NCBI GenBank assembly: GCA_012840905.1
Contig: DUVT01000236.1
Span: forward strand, 1 to 6,356
Direction: 5' to 3'
DNA: 6,356 nucleotides
Source of the DNA: Acholeplasmataceae bacterium
GTDB lineage: Bacteria; Bacillota_I; Bacilli_A; ML615J-28; CAG-698
The notes under the pieces are model-generated. The model did no database searches. It had not been told where the DNA came from and worked only from the letters and a program-made list of their open reading frames with translations. The position numbers were made by a program, and so were the translations under genes. Below, in pieces: positions 1 through 5,649 of this stretch. Position 1 is the stretch's first letter. Each line of letters opens with the position of its first letter.

Positions 1-26
1 AAATCAGAATATAATGTGAGGTAAAA

Positions 27-911
27 ATGGAAAAAGAGACTTTTCTTTCGAAGAAGAAATTAATCGAATATTTCTATATTACTGTAGGTGTTGCAATCAC
101 ATCTTTTGCATTTAGTTTTTTCTTAAATCCACTAGATTTAGTAATTGGTGGAGTTAGTGGTGTGGGAATCCTACTGAAAAATATAATTTCAGGTTTTGAT
201 CCTGCATTTACTATATTTATTGTAAATATTATTTTATTATTTTTAGGATTATTTTTACTAGGTAAAGACTTCTTTATTAAAACGGCCTATGGTTCCATAG
301 CATTTCCATTTTTCATTTATATTTTTAGTAAACTTTATGAAATACTAAAAATTGATGATGATATACAAAACTTAGATATGGTTTTGATTGTTTTATTTGC
401 ATCAATTTTATCTGGTGTAGGTTTAGGAATTGTCTTAAAGTACGGTGGAACAACTGGAGGAACCGAAGTATTACAAAAAATCTTTCACAAGTTTTTCCAT
501 CTTTCCTTTTCCACAAGCCTCTATATTTTAGACGGATTAGTAATAGTTGCAGGTTTACTTACTAAAGTAACTAACTTCCAGATATTCTTATATGCAATTA
601 TCTTTACTTCACTTTGTGGGCAAGTAATTGATGCTGTAGTTTATAGTGGCTTTAACAGAAGAGCTGTTTATATAATTAGTAAAAAGAATGAAGAAATAAA
701 AAAATACATTTTACAAGACTTCGAACGCGGACTTACATCAATTAAAGTTATTGGTGAATATACAAAGAATGAACAAGAAATGTTACTTTGTGTTTTAAAT
801 TCTAATGAATTCAATAAACTAAAAACAATTATTAATGAAGTTGATGCAAGTGCCTTCTACTTTGTGGTTCGTGCAAGCGAAGTTGGCGGTGAAGGTTTCA
901 CCTATGACTAA
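27..911 (+). CDS. YitT-family membrane protein (YitT membrane domain + DUF2179)
   Basis: The protein is 294 residues, the usual length for the YitT family. It is a multi-pass inner-membrane protein with about six hydrophobic segments (roughly residues 14-34, 60-79, 84-104, 117-137, 163-180 and 184-204). Two glycine-rich motifs typical of the family are visible: GGVSGVGILL at 41-50 and KYGGTTGGTEVL at 138-149. They look like two halves of an internally duplicated fold. Residues about 210-292 form a cytosolic DUF2179 domain, with ERGLTSIKVIGEY at 233-245 and the closing SEVGGEGF at 284-291. The family is widespread in Firmicutes; its transported substrate, if any, is not established, so no function is assigned. 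The start at 27 is supported by a GTGAGGT-type ribosome binding site at 16-22. The stop overlaps the recX start, so the two genes are co-transcribed. The promoter is not in the window. Family assignment is strong; the molecular role is unknown. Confidence 0.9.
   Translation: MEKETFLSKKKLIEYFYITVGVAITSFAFSFFLNPLDLVIGGVSGVGILLKNIISGFDPAFTIFIVNIILLFLGLFLLGKDFFIKTAYGSIAFPFFIYIFSKLYEILKIDDDIQNLDMVLIVLFASILSGVGLGIVLKYGGTTGGTEVLQKIFHKFFHLSFSTSLYILDGLVIVAGLLTKVTNFQIFLYAIIFTSLCGQVIDAVVYSGFNRRAVYIISKKNEEIKKYILQDFERGLTSIKVIGEYTKNEQEMLLCVLNSNEFNKLKTIINEVDASAFYFVVRASEVGGEGFTYD
888..895 (+). promoter_or_regulatory. Ribosome binding site of recX inside the end of the YitT gene
   Basis: GGTGAAGG lies 8 bases before the ATG at 904, within the last codons of the upstream gene. 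It decides the recX start. The in-frame ATG at 835 lies deeper in the upstream gene, and the 23 residues it would add do not resemble RecX. The 8-base gene overlap suggests translational coupling. Confidence 0.7.
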
Positions 912-1677
912 AGAAACAGTAGTAAGTGTAAAAAAGTTAAAGACAAAGTATCGAGTCGAAACAACTGAAAATAAATATAGTTTTACTGAAGACACAATTA
1001 TTAAATACTCTATATTTATGGGTAGAGTCTTCGAAGAAAATGAACTTGATGCTATTTTAGCTGAAGAAGAATTTAACGTCTTAACTAATAGAGCAATTAA
1101 TTACTTAAGTTATCAACCTAGAAGTGAAAATGAAGTTAGGAAGTACCTACTAGAAAAGGATACACCAGAAGAGTTAGCTGATAAAATTATCAAGAGAATT
1201 AAAAACTTAGGTTACTTAGATGATGAGATGCTAGCAAATAGTATGCTTGATTATGTAATTAGAAATTTAAAAGGACCGAATGTTTTAAGACAAAAGTTAA
1301 CACAAAAAAAATTAGATGAAGATTTAATAAATAAAACTATTTATAAATATACAGAACTTCAAGAGGAAGAAGTTATTGATGATCTACTTAGAAAAATAGT
1401 TGAGCGTTATAAGAAAAATCCAAAAAATAAGCAAAAGGTATTAATTTACCAAAAGTTAATTCGCGATGGGTTTAGTAGTGAATTAGTAAATTATAAATTA
1501 AATAAGTTAGAATTTGTAGATGAAAGTGATGAAAGACTTATTAAAGATTTAAAGAAATTAATTCGTCGAGTTGATGAGTTTAATTACGAAGCAAGAAGTA
1601 AAATAATATCAAAACTAATGGCTCGTGGATATGAATATAATAAAATTCTTAATGCCTTAAATAATTTAGAAGAATAA
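904..1677 (+). CDS. recX: Regulatory protein RecX
   Basis: RecX binds RecA filaments in the cytosol and modulates recombination and the SOS response. From the ATG at 904 the protein is 257 residues, matching the long Bacillus-type RecX rather than the roughly 150-170 residue proteobacterial form. Residues about 1-55 resemble the Bacillus-type N-terminal extension (a KYRVE strand, then an EDTIIKYSIFMGRVF segment and an acidic helix). Helical RecX repeats follow: AINYLSYQPRSENEVRKYL starts near residue 62, the signature LGYLDDEMLA lies at 102-111, and further degenerate repeats continue to the C-terminus, including a final one around residues 228-254 (ARSKIISKLMARGYEYNKI). The start at 904 is chosen over the longer in-frame ATG at 835 because of the ribosome binding site and family length. 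The gene overlaps the YitT-family gene by 8 bases and is followed after 48 bases by a small ORF, then a terminator. No LexA-like site is visible, since the operon promoter lies off the window. Confidence 0.9.
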   Translation: MTKETVVSVKKLKTKYRVETTENKYSFTEDTIIKYSIFMGRVFEENELDAILAEEEFNVLTNRAINYLSYQPRSENEVRKYLLEKDTPEELADKIIKRIKNLGYLDDEMLANSMLDYVIRNLKGPNVLRQKLTQKKLDEDLINKTIYKYTELQEEEVIDDLLRKIVERYKKNPKNKQKVLIYQKLIRDGFSSELVNYKLNKLEFVDESDERLIKDLKKLIRRVDEFNYEARSKIISKLMARGYEYNKILNALNNLEE

Positions 1678-1697
1678 ATCTAGTATATATTTCAAAA

Positions 1698-1733
1698 TGA
1701 TTCATAAAATTTAGTAGGTGATTTTATGAATCG
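1698..1733 (+). promoter_or_regulatory. Inverted repeat enclosing the ribosome binding site and start codon of the small gene
   Basis: Bases 1699-1710 (GATTCATAAAAT) are perfectly complementary to 1721-1732 (ATTTTATGAATC), giving 12 base pairs. A T-G wobble (1698/1733) and an A-T pair (1697/1734) can extend the stem. The 10-base loop (1711-1720) contains most of the ribosome binding site (AGGTGA, 1716-1721), and the ATG at 1726-1728 lies inside the 3' arm. No T-run follows, so it is not a terminator. In mRNA it could mask the start codon while exposing the Shine-Dalgarno sequence. As DNA it could be a dyad-symmetric binding site. The pairing is seen directly; a regulatory role is inferred. 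Confidence 0.55.
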
Positions 1734-1866
1734 TAAGAAAGGCAAAGAAAACAAAAAGCATTATAAATCTTTAATTGATCATAAAGATTTGGAAAGAAAT
1801 GTTTTAGAAGAAATATCAAAGGAATTAATTGAAAAATCTACAAATAAAACTCCAAAAAGGAAATGA
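1726..1866 (+). CDS. Small lysine-rich hypothetical protein (46 aa)
   Basis: This short ORF runs from the ATG at 1726 to the TGA at 1864-1866. The product is 46 residues and very basic: it begins MNRKKGKENKKHYK, continues with a probable amphipathic helix (about residues 16-37, LIDHKDLERNVLEEISKELI), and ends in a basic tail, TNKTPKRK. There is no hydrophobic segment, signal peptide or cysteine, so it is expected to be cytosolic and might bind nucleic acid or a protein partner. Support for it being real comes from a good AGGTGA ribosome binding site 4 bases before the ATG, its position between recX and the operon terminator, and the terminator starting 6 bases after its stop. I do not recognise the family. 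The main alternative is that it is a non-coding stretch of the recX transcript 3' end. Confidence 0.65.
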   Translation: MNRKKGKENKKHYKSLIDHKDLERNVLEEISKELIEKSTNKTPKRK

Positions 1867-1871
1867 GAAAC

Positions 1872-1896
1872 TGGACCGTAAATGGTCCATTTTTTC
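1872..1896 (+). terminator. Intrinsic terminator of the YitT-recX-small ORF operon
   Basis: TGGACC (1872-1877) pairs with GGTCCA (1884-1889) around a 6-base loop. A run of six T follows at once (1890-1895). The stem is GC-rich against an AT-rich background and begins 6 bases after the small ORF stop, as expected for Rho-independent termination. Confidence 0.88.
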
Positions 1897-1917
1897 TATT
1901 TGGATAGGCTAAAAAGG

Positions 1918-1946
1918 TTTACATAAAAGTCGAAAAATGATATAAT
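1918..1946 (+). promoter_or_regulatory. Sigma-A-type promoter of the GHL10 gene
   Basis: A -35 box TTTACA (1918-1923, five of six consensus bases) and a perfect -10 box TATAAT (1941-1946) are separated by exactly 17 bases. A TGA triplet directly before the -10 makes it an extended -10. Transcription should start around 1952-1954, giving a short leader of about 25 bases before the ATG at 1978. It lies just after the previous operon's terminator, so the glycosidase gene is transcribed on its own. Confidence 0.88.
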
Positions 1947-1964
1947 ATATTAAACTAGTATGAA

Positions 1965-1970
1965 GAGGAG
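1965..1970 (+). promoter_or_regulatory. Ribosome binding site that fixes the GHL10 start
   Basis: GAGGAG, within AAGAGGAG, lies 7 bases before the ATG at 1978. An in-frame ATG at 1960 lies upstream of this site and only a few bases after the predicted transcription start, leaving no room for its own ribosome binding site. The ATG at 1978 is therefore the likely start. Confidence 0.8.
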
Positions 1971-1977
1971 TAGAGTT

Positions 1978-4659
1978 ATGATACGACTTAGTAGAAAAGT
2001 TTTATTAACGCTTTTTTTTATGCTTATAATATTTACTGGTGTCGCATATAGTGTGGATGCTTCGGACTTTGTTCCGGTTCCAAGATGGGATGATCCTAAT
2101 TTAAATATTAAGTATCGCAGTACTAATATTGATGTTATGATGCCTAGTGAGTATATTGCTAAAGAGACAGGCTTTAGAGCTGTTTGGGTAACACCTGTAA
2201 CAGGCGATATTGCTTCTTATAGCACTGAGCAACAATTTAAAGCAGAAATGATGCGTGTATTTGACACGTTAGAATATTATAATATGAACGCAATGGTTTT
2301 CCATATTCGTACTCATCATGATGCGATGTATAAGTCAAACTTAAATCGCATTTCCCCACGTTTTAAAGATGTGAATTTTGATGAGTTTGATCCAATTGAA
2401 TGGTTAATCCAAGAATCAAGAAAACGAGGAATTGAATTCCATGCTTGGTTAAATCCATATCGTGTTGGTGGTGGTGGCACCCTTGAACAAATCGCTGCTA
2501 CATTCCCTGCACATAACCCAGCATCGGATGTGAATAATTTACTACGTGGAAACCAAAATGTAATTTTAGATCCAGGCCGTCCTGTAGTAAGACAGTTTTT
2601 ATTTGATACAATTAAAGAAATTATAGAAACTTATGATGTTGATGCAATCCATTTTGATGATTATTTTTATGAAAATGGAATAGATGATTTTAAGACTCGT
2701 CAACTTTATAACACAGAAGGTTTATCAGTAGAAGAATTTAGAAGAAAACAAGTAGACCTTCTAATTGAAGGAATTCATGAAATAATCGAAGAACACAACT
2801 TAAAAAATAAAAAATATGTACAATTTGGAATTTCCCCAACTGGAATTTACCGTAACGGAAGTTATGTTCCAAAAGAAAATCATACATATTTTAATGGTAG
2901 ATTGATCCATCCTGTAGGATCTAATACAAGTGGTTATTCCCATTACGGAGCACCACTATATGCTGATACATTAAAATGGGCATATGAAGAGTGGATTGAT
3001 TATATCGTTCCTCAAGTTTACTATGCATTTGACCAACCAGCTGCACAATTTGCTGATGTAGTTGAATGGTGGGCTGCAGCTTTAAAACACTCAAAAGTAA
3101 ACTTATATATTGGAACTGCACTTTATAAAATTGCAGAAAGCAATTCATATGGTTGGACGCATAACTTAAATGAAATGGCTCATCAAGTACAATATTCAAG
3201 TGCAATTGATGAAGTTCGCGGACAAGTTATTTTCAGTTTTAGCCAACTTTATGATTCATTAAGAGTCGGTTCTCAAAAAGCATATCAAAATATGCATAGA
3301 GTTAAAGACAATATGTGGACTACTGATGTGCTCTTACCTGAAGTTAGAACTATGCATCCAAAAAAACTAAAGGCAGTAACTAATTTAGAAATTTTTAGAA
3401 CTTCTAAAGGTTTTAGATTAGATTTTGATGCACAAGAAGATGCAAAAACTTATGCTATTTATCGTAGTAAGACGCCACTTAACTTTGATGAATCAGAAAT
3501 TATTAAAGTTCTTGGTAAAGTAGAAGTAGATGGCAAAGTAAGTTATATCGATGAAGTGAGTACATCTGAAAATTATTACTATGGAGTAGCGGCAATTTCT
3601 AGAACTAATACAAAAGGTCACACTGCTGTTGTTACAACTGATAGTGCAAAACCAGGTGATTTATTACCAGCAGTTAATGTTCCAGAAATTTATTATAGTC
3701 CGAATATTGTAAAAGATGAAATTATTGATCTTTTCTGGGAAGGTAGTTTTGCATACTTTGGTGGTGAATATGAGTATGAATTATTCACTTCGAATGATGG
3801 AACTAATTTTACTAAAAATCCATTTGCAATTAACAAATCGAACCATTATTTCACTACTAAAGTTATAGTTGGTGATGGTGATAAGTTTTACTTCTATTTA
3901 CAAATTAAAAATGATTTAACTTTAGATAAAACAGACACTTATGTACTAAATATAAAAAAGGATTTAGGAACAGTTAAAGGTTTAGGAGTAATTGGTGACT
4001 TCTTTGCAGGTGAGACTGTTGAGTTTGTATGGCACGCTTTTCCTTATGATAATGTAAGCTATAAACTTCAAACATCAACTGACCAAATTGCTTGGAAAGA
4101 TGTAAATGGTAGTGTTAAAATTAATGGTAGTAAGGCTAGCCTAACAACAAAGTTACCTAATTACTATACAAATAATTATTACCGAGTAGTGGCTGAAAAT
4201 GCTAGTGGCGTTGGTGTTTCTGAAGTTCTTAGACTTGAAGCATTTATTAAACTTCCAGAGTTAAATCTTAAATTTAATGGTAAAGATATAACTGGTCCTA
4301 TTTATGTAAACCAAGGTGAAAGCATTGAGATAACTTGGGATAATATTGAGTTTGAAGGTGCGACTATCAATTATCTTGCAGATGCAAGTGAAAACTTAGA
4401 ATTATGGCGTGTTGGTAGATACTATGATAACCGTAATGGTTTTTCAATAGGTGATGAAGTTACGAGTTATAATGTTTATGGTTCATATGGCTACCATGCA
4501 CTATTCTTTAAGATAAAAGCTGTTTCTGGCAACGCTTCTACAAAAGAATATATTGTTGAAGTTAGAATAATTCCAGGATCATTAAGCACAAATGAAACTT
4601 TATATAATTATTTCAATTATCATAAAGCATTGATAAATAGAACAAAGATATTTAACTAA
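1978..4659 (+). CDS. Secreted GHL10 (DUF187) glycoside hydrolase with C-terminal beta-sandwich modules
   Basis: The product is 893 residues from the preferred start. Residues 1-29 look like a Sec signal peptide: a basic MIRLSRK, a hydrophobic core (LLTLFFMLIIFTGVAYS), and likely cleavage near VDAS. No lipobox cysteine is seen. Residues about 60-375 form a GHL10 TIM-barrel-type domain with the family's ordered motifs: FRAVWVTPV (66-74), FHIRTHHDAMY (108-118), HAWLNPYRV (155-163), DAIHFDDYFY (222-231), FGISPTGIYRN (283-293) and DYIVPQVYY (341-349). D115, D227 and D228 are candidate acidic active-site residues. The known member DigH of Escherichia coli cleaves denuded peptidoglycan glycan strands; whether this protein has the same substrate is inferred. 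An FN3-like domain lies at about 466-556. Three further probable beta-sandwich modules follow (about 565-655, 665-756 and 760-866). No LPXTG motif, SLH repeat or C-terminal membrane segment is present, so it is probably released or held by its modules. It has its own promoter and terminator. Confidence 0.88.
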   Translation: MIRLSRKVLLTLFFMLIIFTGVAYSVDASDFVPVPRWDDPNLNIKYRSTNIDVMMPSEYIAKETGFRAVWVTPVTGDIASYSTEQQFKAEMMRVFDTLEYYNMNAMVFHIRTHHDAMYKSNLNRISPRFKDVNFDEFDPIEWLIQESRKRGIEFHAWLNPYRVGGGGTLEQIAATFPAHNPASDVNNLLRGNQNVILDPGRPVVRQFLFDTIKEIIETYDVDAIHFDDYFYENGIDDFKTRQLYNTEGLSVEEFRRKQVDLLIEGIHEIIEEHNLKNKKYVQFGISPTGIYRNGSYVPKENHTYFNGRLIHPVGSNTSGYSHYGAPLYADTLKWAYEEWIDYIVPQVYYAFDQPAAQFADVVEWWAAALKHSKVNLYIGTALYKIAESNSYGWTHNLNEMAHQVQYSSAIDEVRGQVIFSFSQLYDSLRVGSQKAYQNMHRVKDNMWTTDVLLPEVRTMHPKKLKAVTNLEIFRTSKGFRLDFDAQEDAKTYAIYRSKTPLNFDESEIIKVLGKVEVDGKVSYIDEVSTSENYYYGVAAISRTNTKGHTAVVTTDSAKPGDLLPAVNVPEIYYSPNIVKDEIIDLFWEGSFAYFGGEYEYELFTSNDGTNFTKNPFAINKSNHYFTTKVIVGDGDKFYFYLQIKNDLTLDKTDTYVLNIKKDLGTVKGLGVIGDFFAGETVEFVWHAFPYDNVSYKLQTSTDQIAWKDVNGSVKINGSKASLTTKLPNYYTNNYYRVVAENASGVGVSEVLRLEAFIKLPELNLKFNGKDITGPIYVNQGESIEITWDNIEFEGATINYLADASENLELWRVGRYYDNRNGFSIGDEVTSYNVYGSYGYHALFFKIKAVSGNASTKEYIVEVRIIPGSLSTNETLYNYFNYHKALINRTKIFN

Positions 4660-4662
4660 AAT

Positions 4663-4696
4663 AAAACTGAGAAGTAAATACTACTTCTCAGTTTTT
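4663..4696. terminator. Bidirectional intrinsic terminator between convergent genes
   Basis: Bases 4663-4676 and 4682-4695 are perfectly complementary over 14 base pairs around a 5-base loop. The core is CTGAGAAG/CTTCTCAG. A T-run (4692-4696) follows on the plus strand, and the AAAA at 4663-4666 gives a T-run on the minus strand. It starts 4 bases after the GHL10 stop and lies 17 bases beyond the end of the HAD gene, so it serves both. Confidence 0.9.
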
Positions 4697-4712
4697 GATT
4701 TAATTTTAAGTT

Positions 4713-5516
4713 TTAAAGCTTAAAGAATGTTTTTAAAAAATTATAGACTCCATTATTATGAACTGTATCAGTTTTGTGTTTTGCTACTTTGAGTAAGTCT
4801 GGATGAGCATTTTCCATTGCAACACTAATACCTGCATACTCCAACATTTCAATATCATTATGACCGTCTCCAATTGCGATTACTTTTTCTTTTGGAATAT
4901 TATAGTAATTACTCAAGCTATTTAGAGCGTTACCTTTTGATGTTAAGGGACTGTATATTTCTGCCACTACTACTTGTTGTACATTCCAAAATCTAATTTT
5001 TAAGTGATCTTGATATTTTGTTTTGATGTAGTTTTCTAATTCTTGTTCTGTACTTTTTTTAGTCATAACGATTGCACCATTGGGATTTTCTTTTAAAGTT
5101 TTTGCTAAGTCACCAATTGTAAGGAAACCTCCTTCTTGATGTAAGAATGGGATTACTTCATCGGTATCTTTTAAAAGATAAATGTCATCACCGACTTCAC
5201 AAAAAATATTATGAAGAATTGGCATATTATCTTTTACTAAATCAATAACAATTTGTTTATCAATCGTTATTTTTTGTGGTTTAAAATTAGGATCTTTTGG
5301 GTTATGAACTAATGCACCATTATAGTTTATAATTGGTGTATCAAGTTCAAGTAGGTCATAATAGTATTTACTTGATCTATATGGTCTACCTGTTGCAATT
5401 ACAACTTTATTTGTTTTACTTAATGTTTTAAGTAATTCAAAACTTTTAGTATCATACTTATCAAATTCATAAACTAATGTGTTGTCTAAATCTACTGCTA
5501 TCAAATAATTTTTCAT
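4713..5516 (-). CDS. Cof-type HAD-superfamily phosphatase (class IIB)
   Basis: The protein is 267 residues, the normal length for Cof/YidA-type hydrolases, which are cytosolic Mg-dependent phosphatases acting on small phosphorylated metabolites. All HAD motifs are present: DLDNT at 9-13 with nucleophile D9 and acid/base D11; ATGRP at 41-45, with T42 and R44; the NYNGA segment at 64-68 typical of the Cof subgroup; K194 as motif III; and GDGHND at 216-221 as motif IV. The conserved tail AMENAHPDLLKVAKHKTD is at 233-250. Residues about 80-190 form the C2 cap that sets substrate choice; the substrate cannot be read from the sequence. Position 12 is N where many family members have G, a tolerated variation. 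An AGAGGTA ribosome binding site (5523-5529, minus strand) precedes the ATG. The gene is convergent with the glycosidase gene and divergent from the next gene. It appears intact. Confidence 0.92.
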   Translation of the reverse strand: MKNYLIAVDLDNTLVYEFDKYDTKSFELLKTLSKTNKVVIATGRPYRSSKYYYDLLELDTPIINYNGALVHNPKDPNFKPQKITIDKQIVIDLVKDNMPILHNIFCEVGDDIYLLKDTDEVIPFLHQEGGFLTIGDLAKTLKENPNGAIVMTKKSTEQELENYIKTKYQDHLKIRFWNVQQVVVAEIYSPLTSKGNALNSLSNYYNIPKEKVIAIGDGHNDIEMLEYAGISVAMENAHPDLLKVAKHKTDTVHNNGVYNFLKTFFKL

Positions 5517-5545
5517 CTATCTTACCTCTAATTTCTTTATATATT

Positions 5546-5581
5546 AACATAAAAATCAAGTTCAGTCTAGTAAAAATTATA
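5546..5581 (-). promoter_or_regulatory. Possible promoter region of the HAD phosphatase gene
   Basis: Read on the minus strand, two weak options are visible. One is TTTACT (5569-5574) and TATGTT (5546-5551) with 17-base spacing, each matching four of six consensus bases. The other is a perfect TATAAT at 5576-5581 with no recognisable -35 at normal spacing. In such AT-rich DNA either could be chance; a promoter is needed somewhere here because the neighbouring gene is divergent. Confidence 0.3.
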
Positions 5582-5593
5582 TTTTCTCATCTC

Positions 5594-5622
5594 TTGCAAA
5601 AAGGTATATTATATAGTAAAAT
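5594..5622 (+). promoter_or_regulatory. Probable promoter of the membrane-anchored unknown gene
   Basis: TTGCAA (5594-5599, four of six consensus bases) and TAAAAT (5617-5622, five of six) are separated by 17 bases. Transcription would start near 5629, about 20 bases before the ATG at 5650. A 10-base palindrome, ATAAGCTTAT (5627-5636), sits at the predicted start point. Confidence 0.55.
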
Positions 5623-5649
5623 AGGTATAAGCTTATGATGAGGTGAAGC

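Noticed and set aside
1..24. Possible 3' end of an upstream gene (frame 1 reads KSEYNVR then TAA at 22-24; frame 2 ends at TGA 17-19).
   Set aside because: Only a few codons are visible and two frames are equally possible, so neither can be supported as a gene.
325..516. Minus-strand ORF of 63 codons.
   Set aside because: It lies wholly inside the YitT-family gene, has no ribosome binding site or recognisable protein features, and is a shadow of the real frame.
835..903. Longer in-frame start for recX at 835.
   Set aside because: The extra 23 residues lie inside the upstream gene, do not resemble RecX, and no ribosome binding site precedes 835, while a good one precedes 904.
1697..1734. Inverted repeat before the small gene considered as a terminator of recX.
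   Set aside because: The stem is AT-rich, no T-run follows, and a proper GC-rich terminator with a T-run lies further downstream at 1872-1896.
1960..1977. Upstream ATG start for the glycosidase gene.
   Set aside because: No ribosome binding site fits between the predicted transcription start and this ATG; the GAGGAG site overlaps these codons and serves the ATG at 1978.
2921..3205. Minus-strand ORF of 94 codons.
   Set aside because: It lies antisense within the GHL10 catalytic domain, where the plus-strand frame carries conserved family motifs; its composition looks like an antisense shadow.
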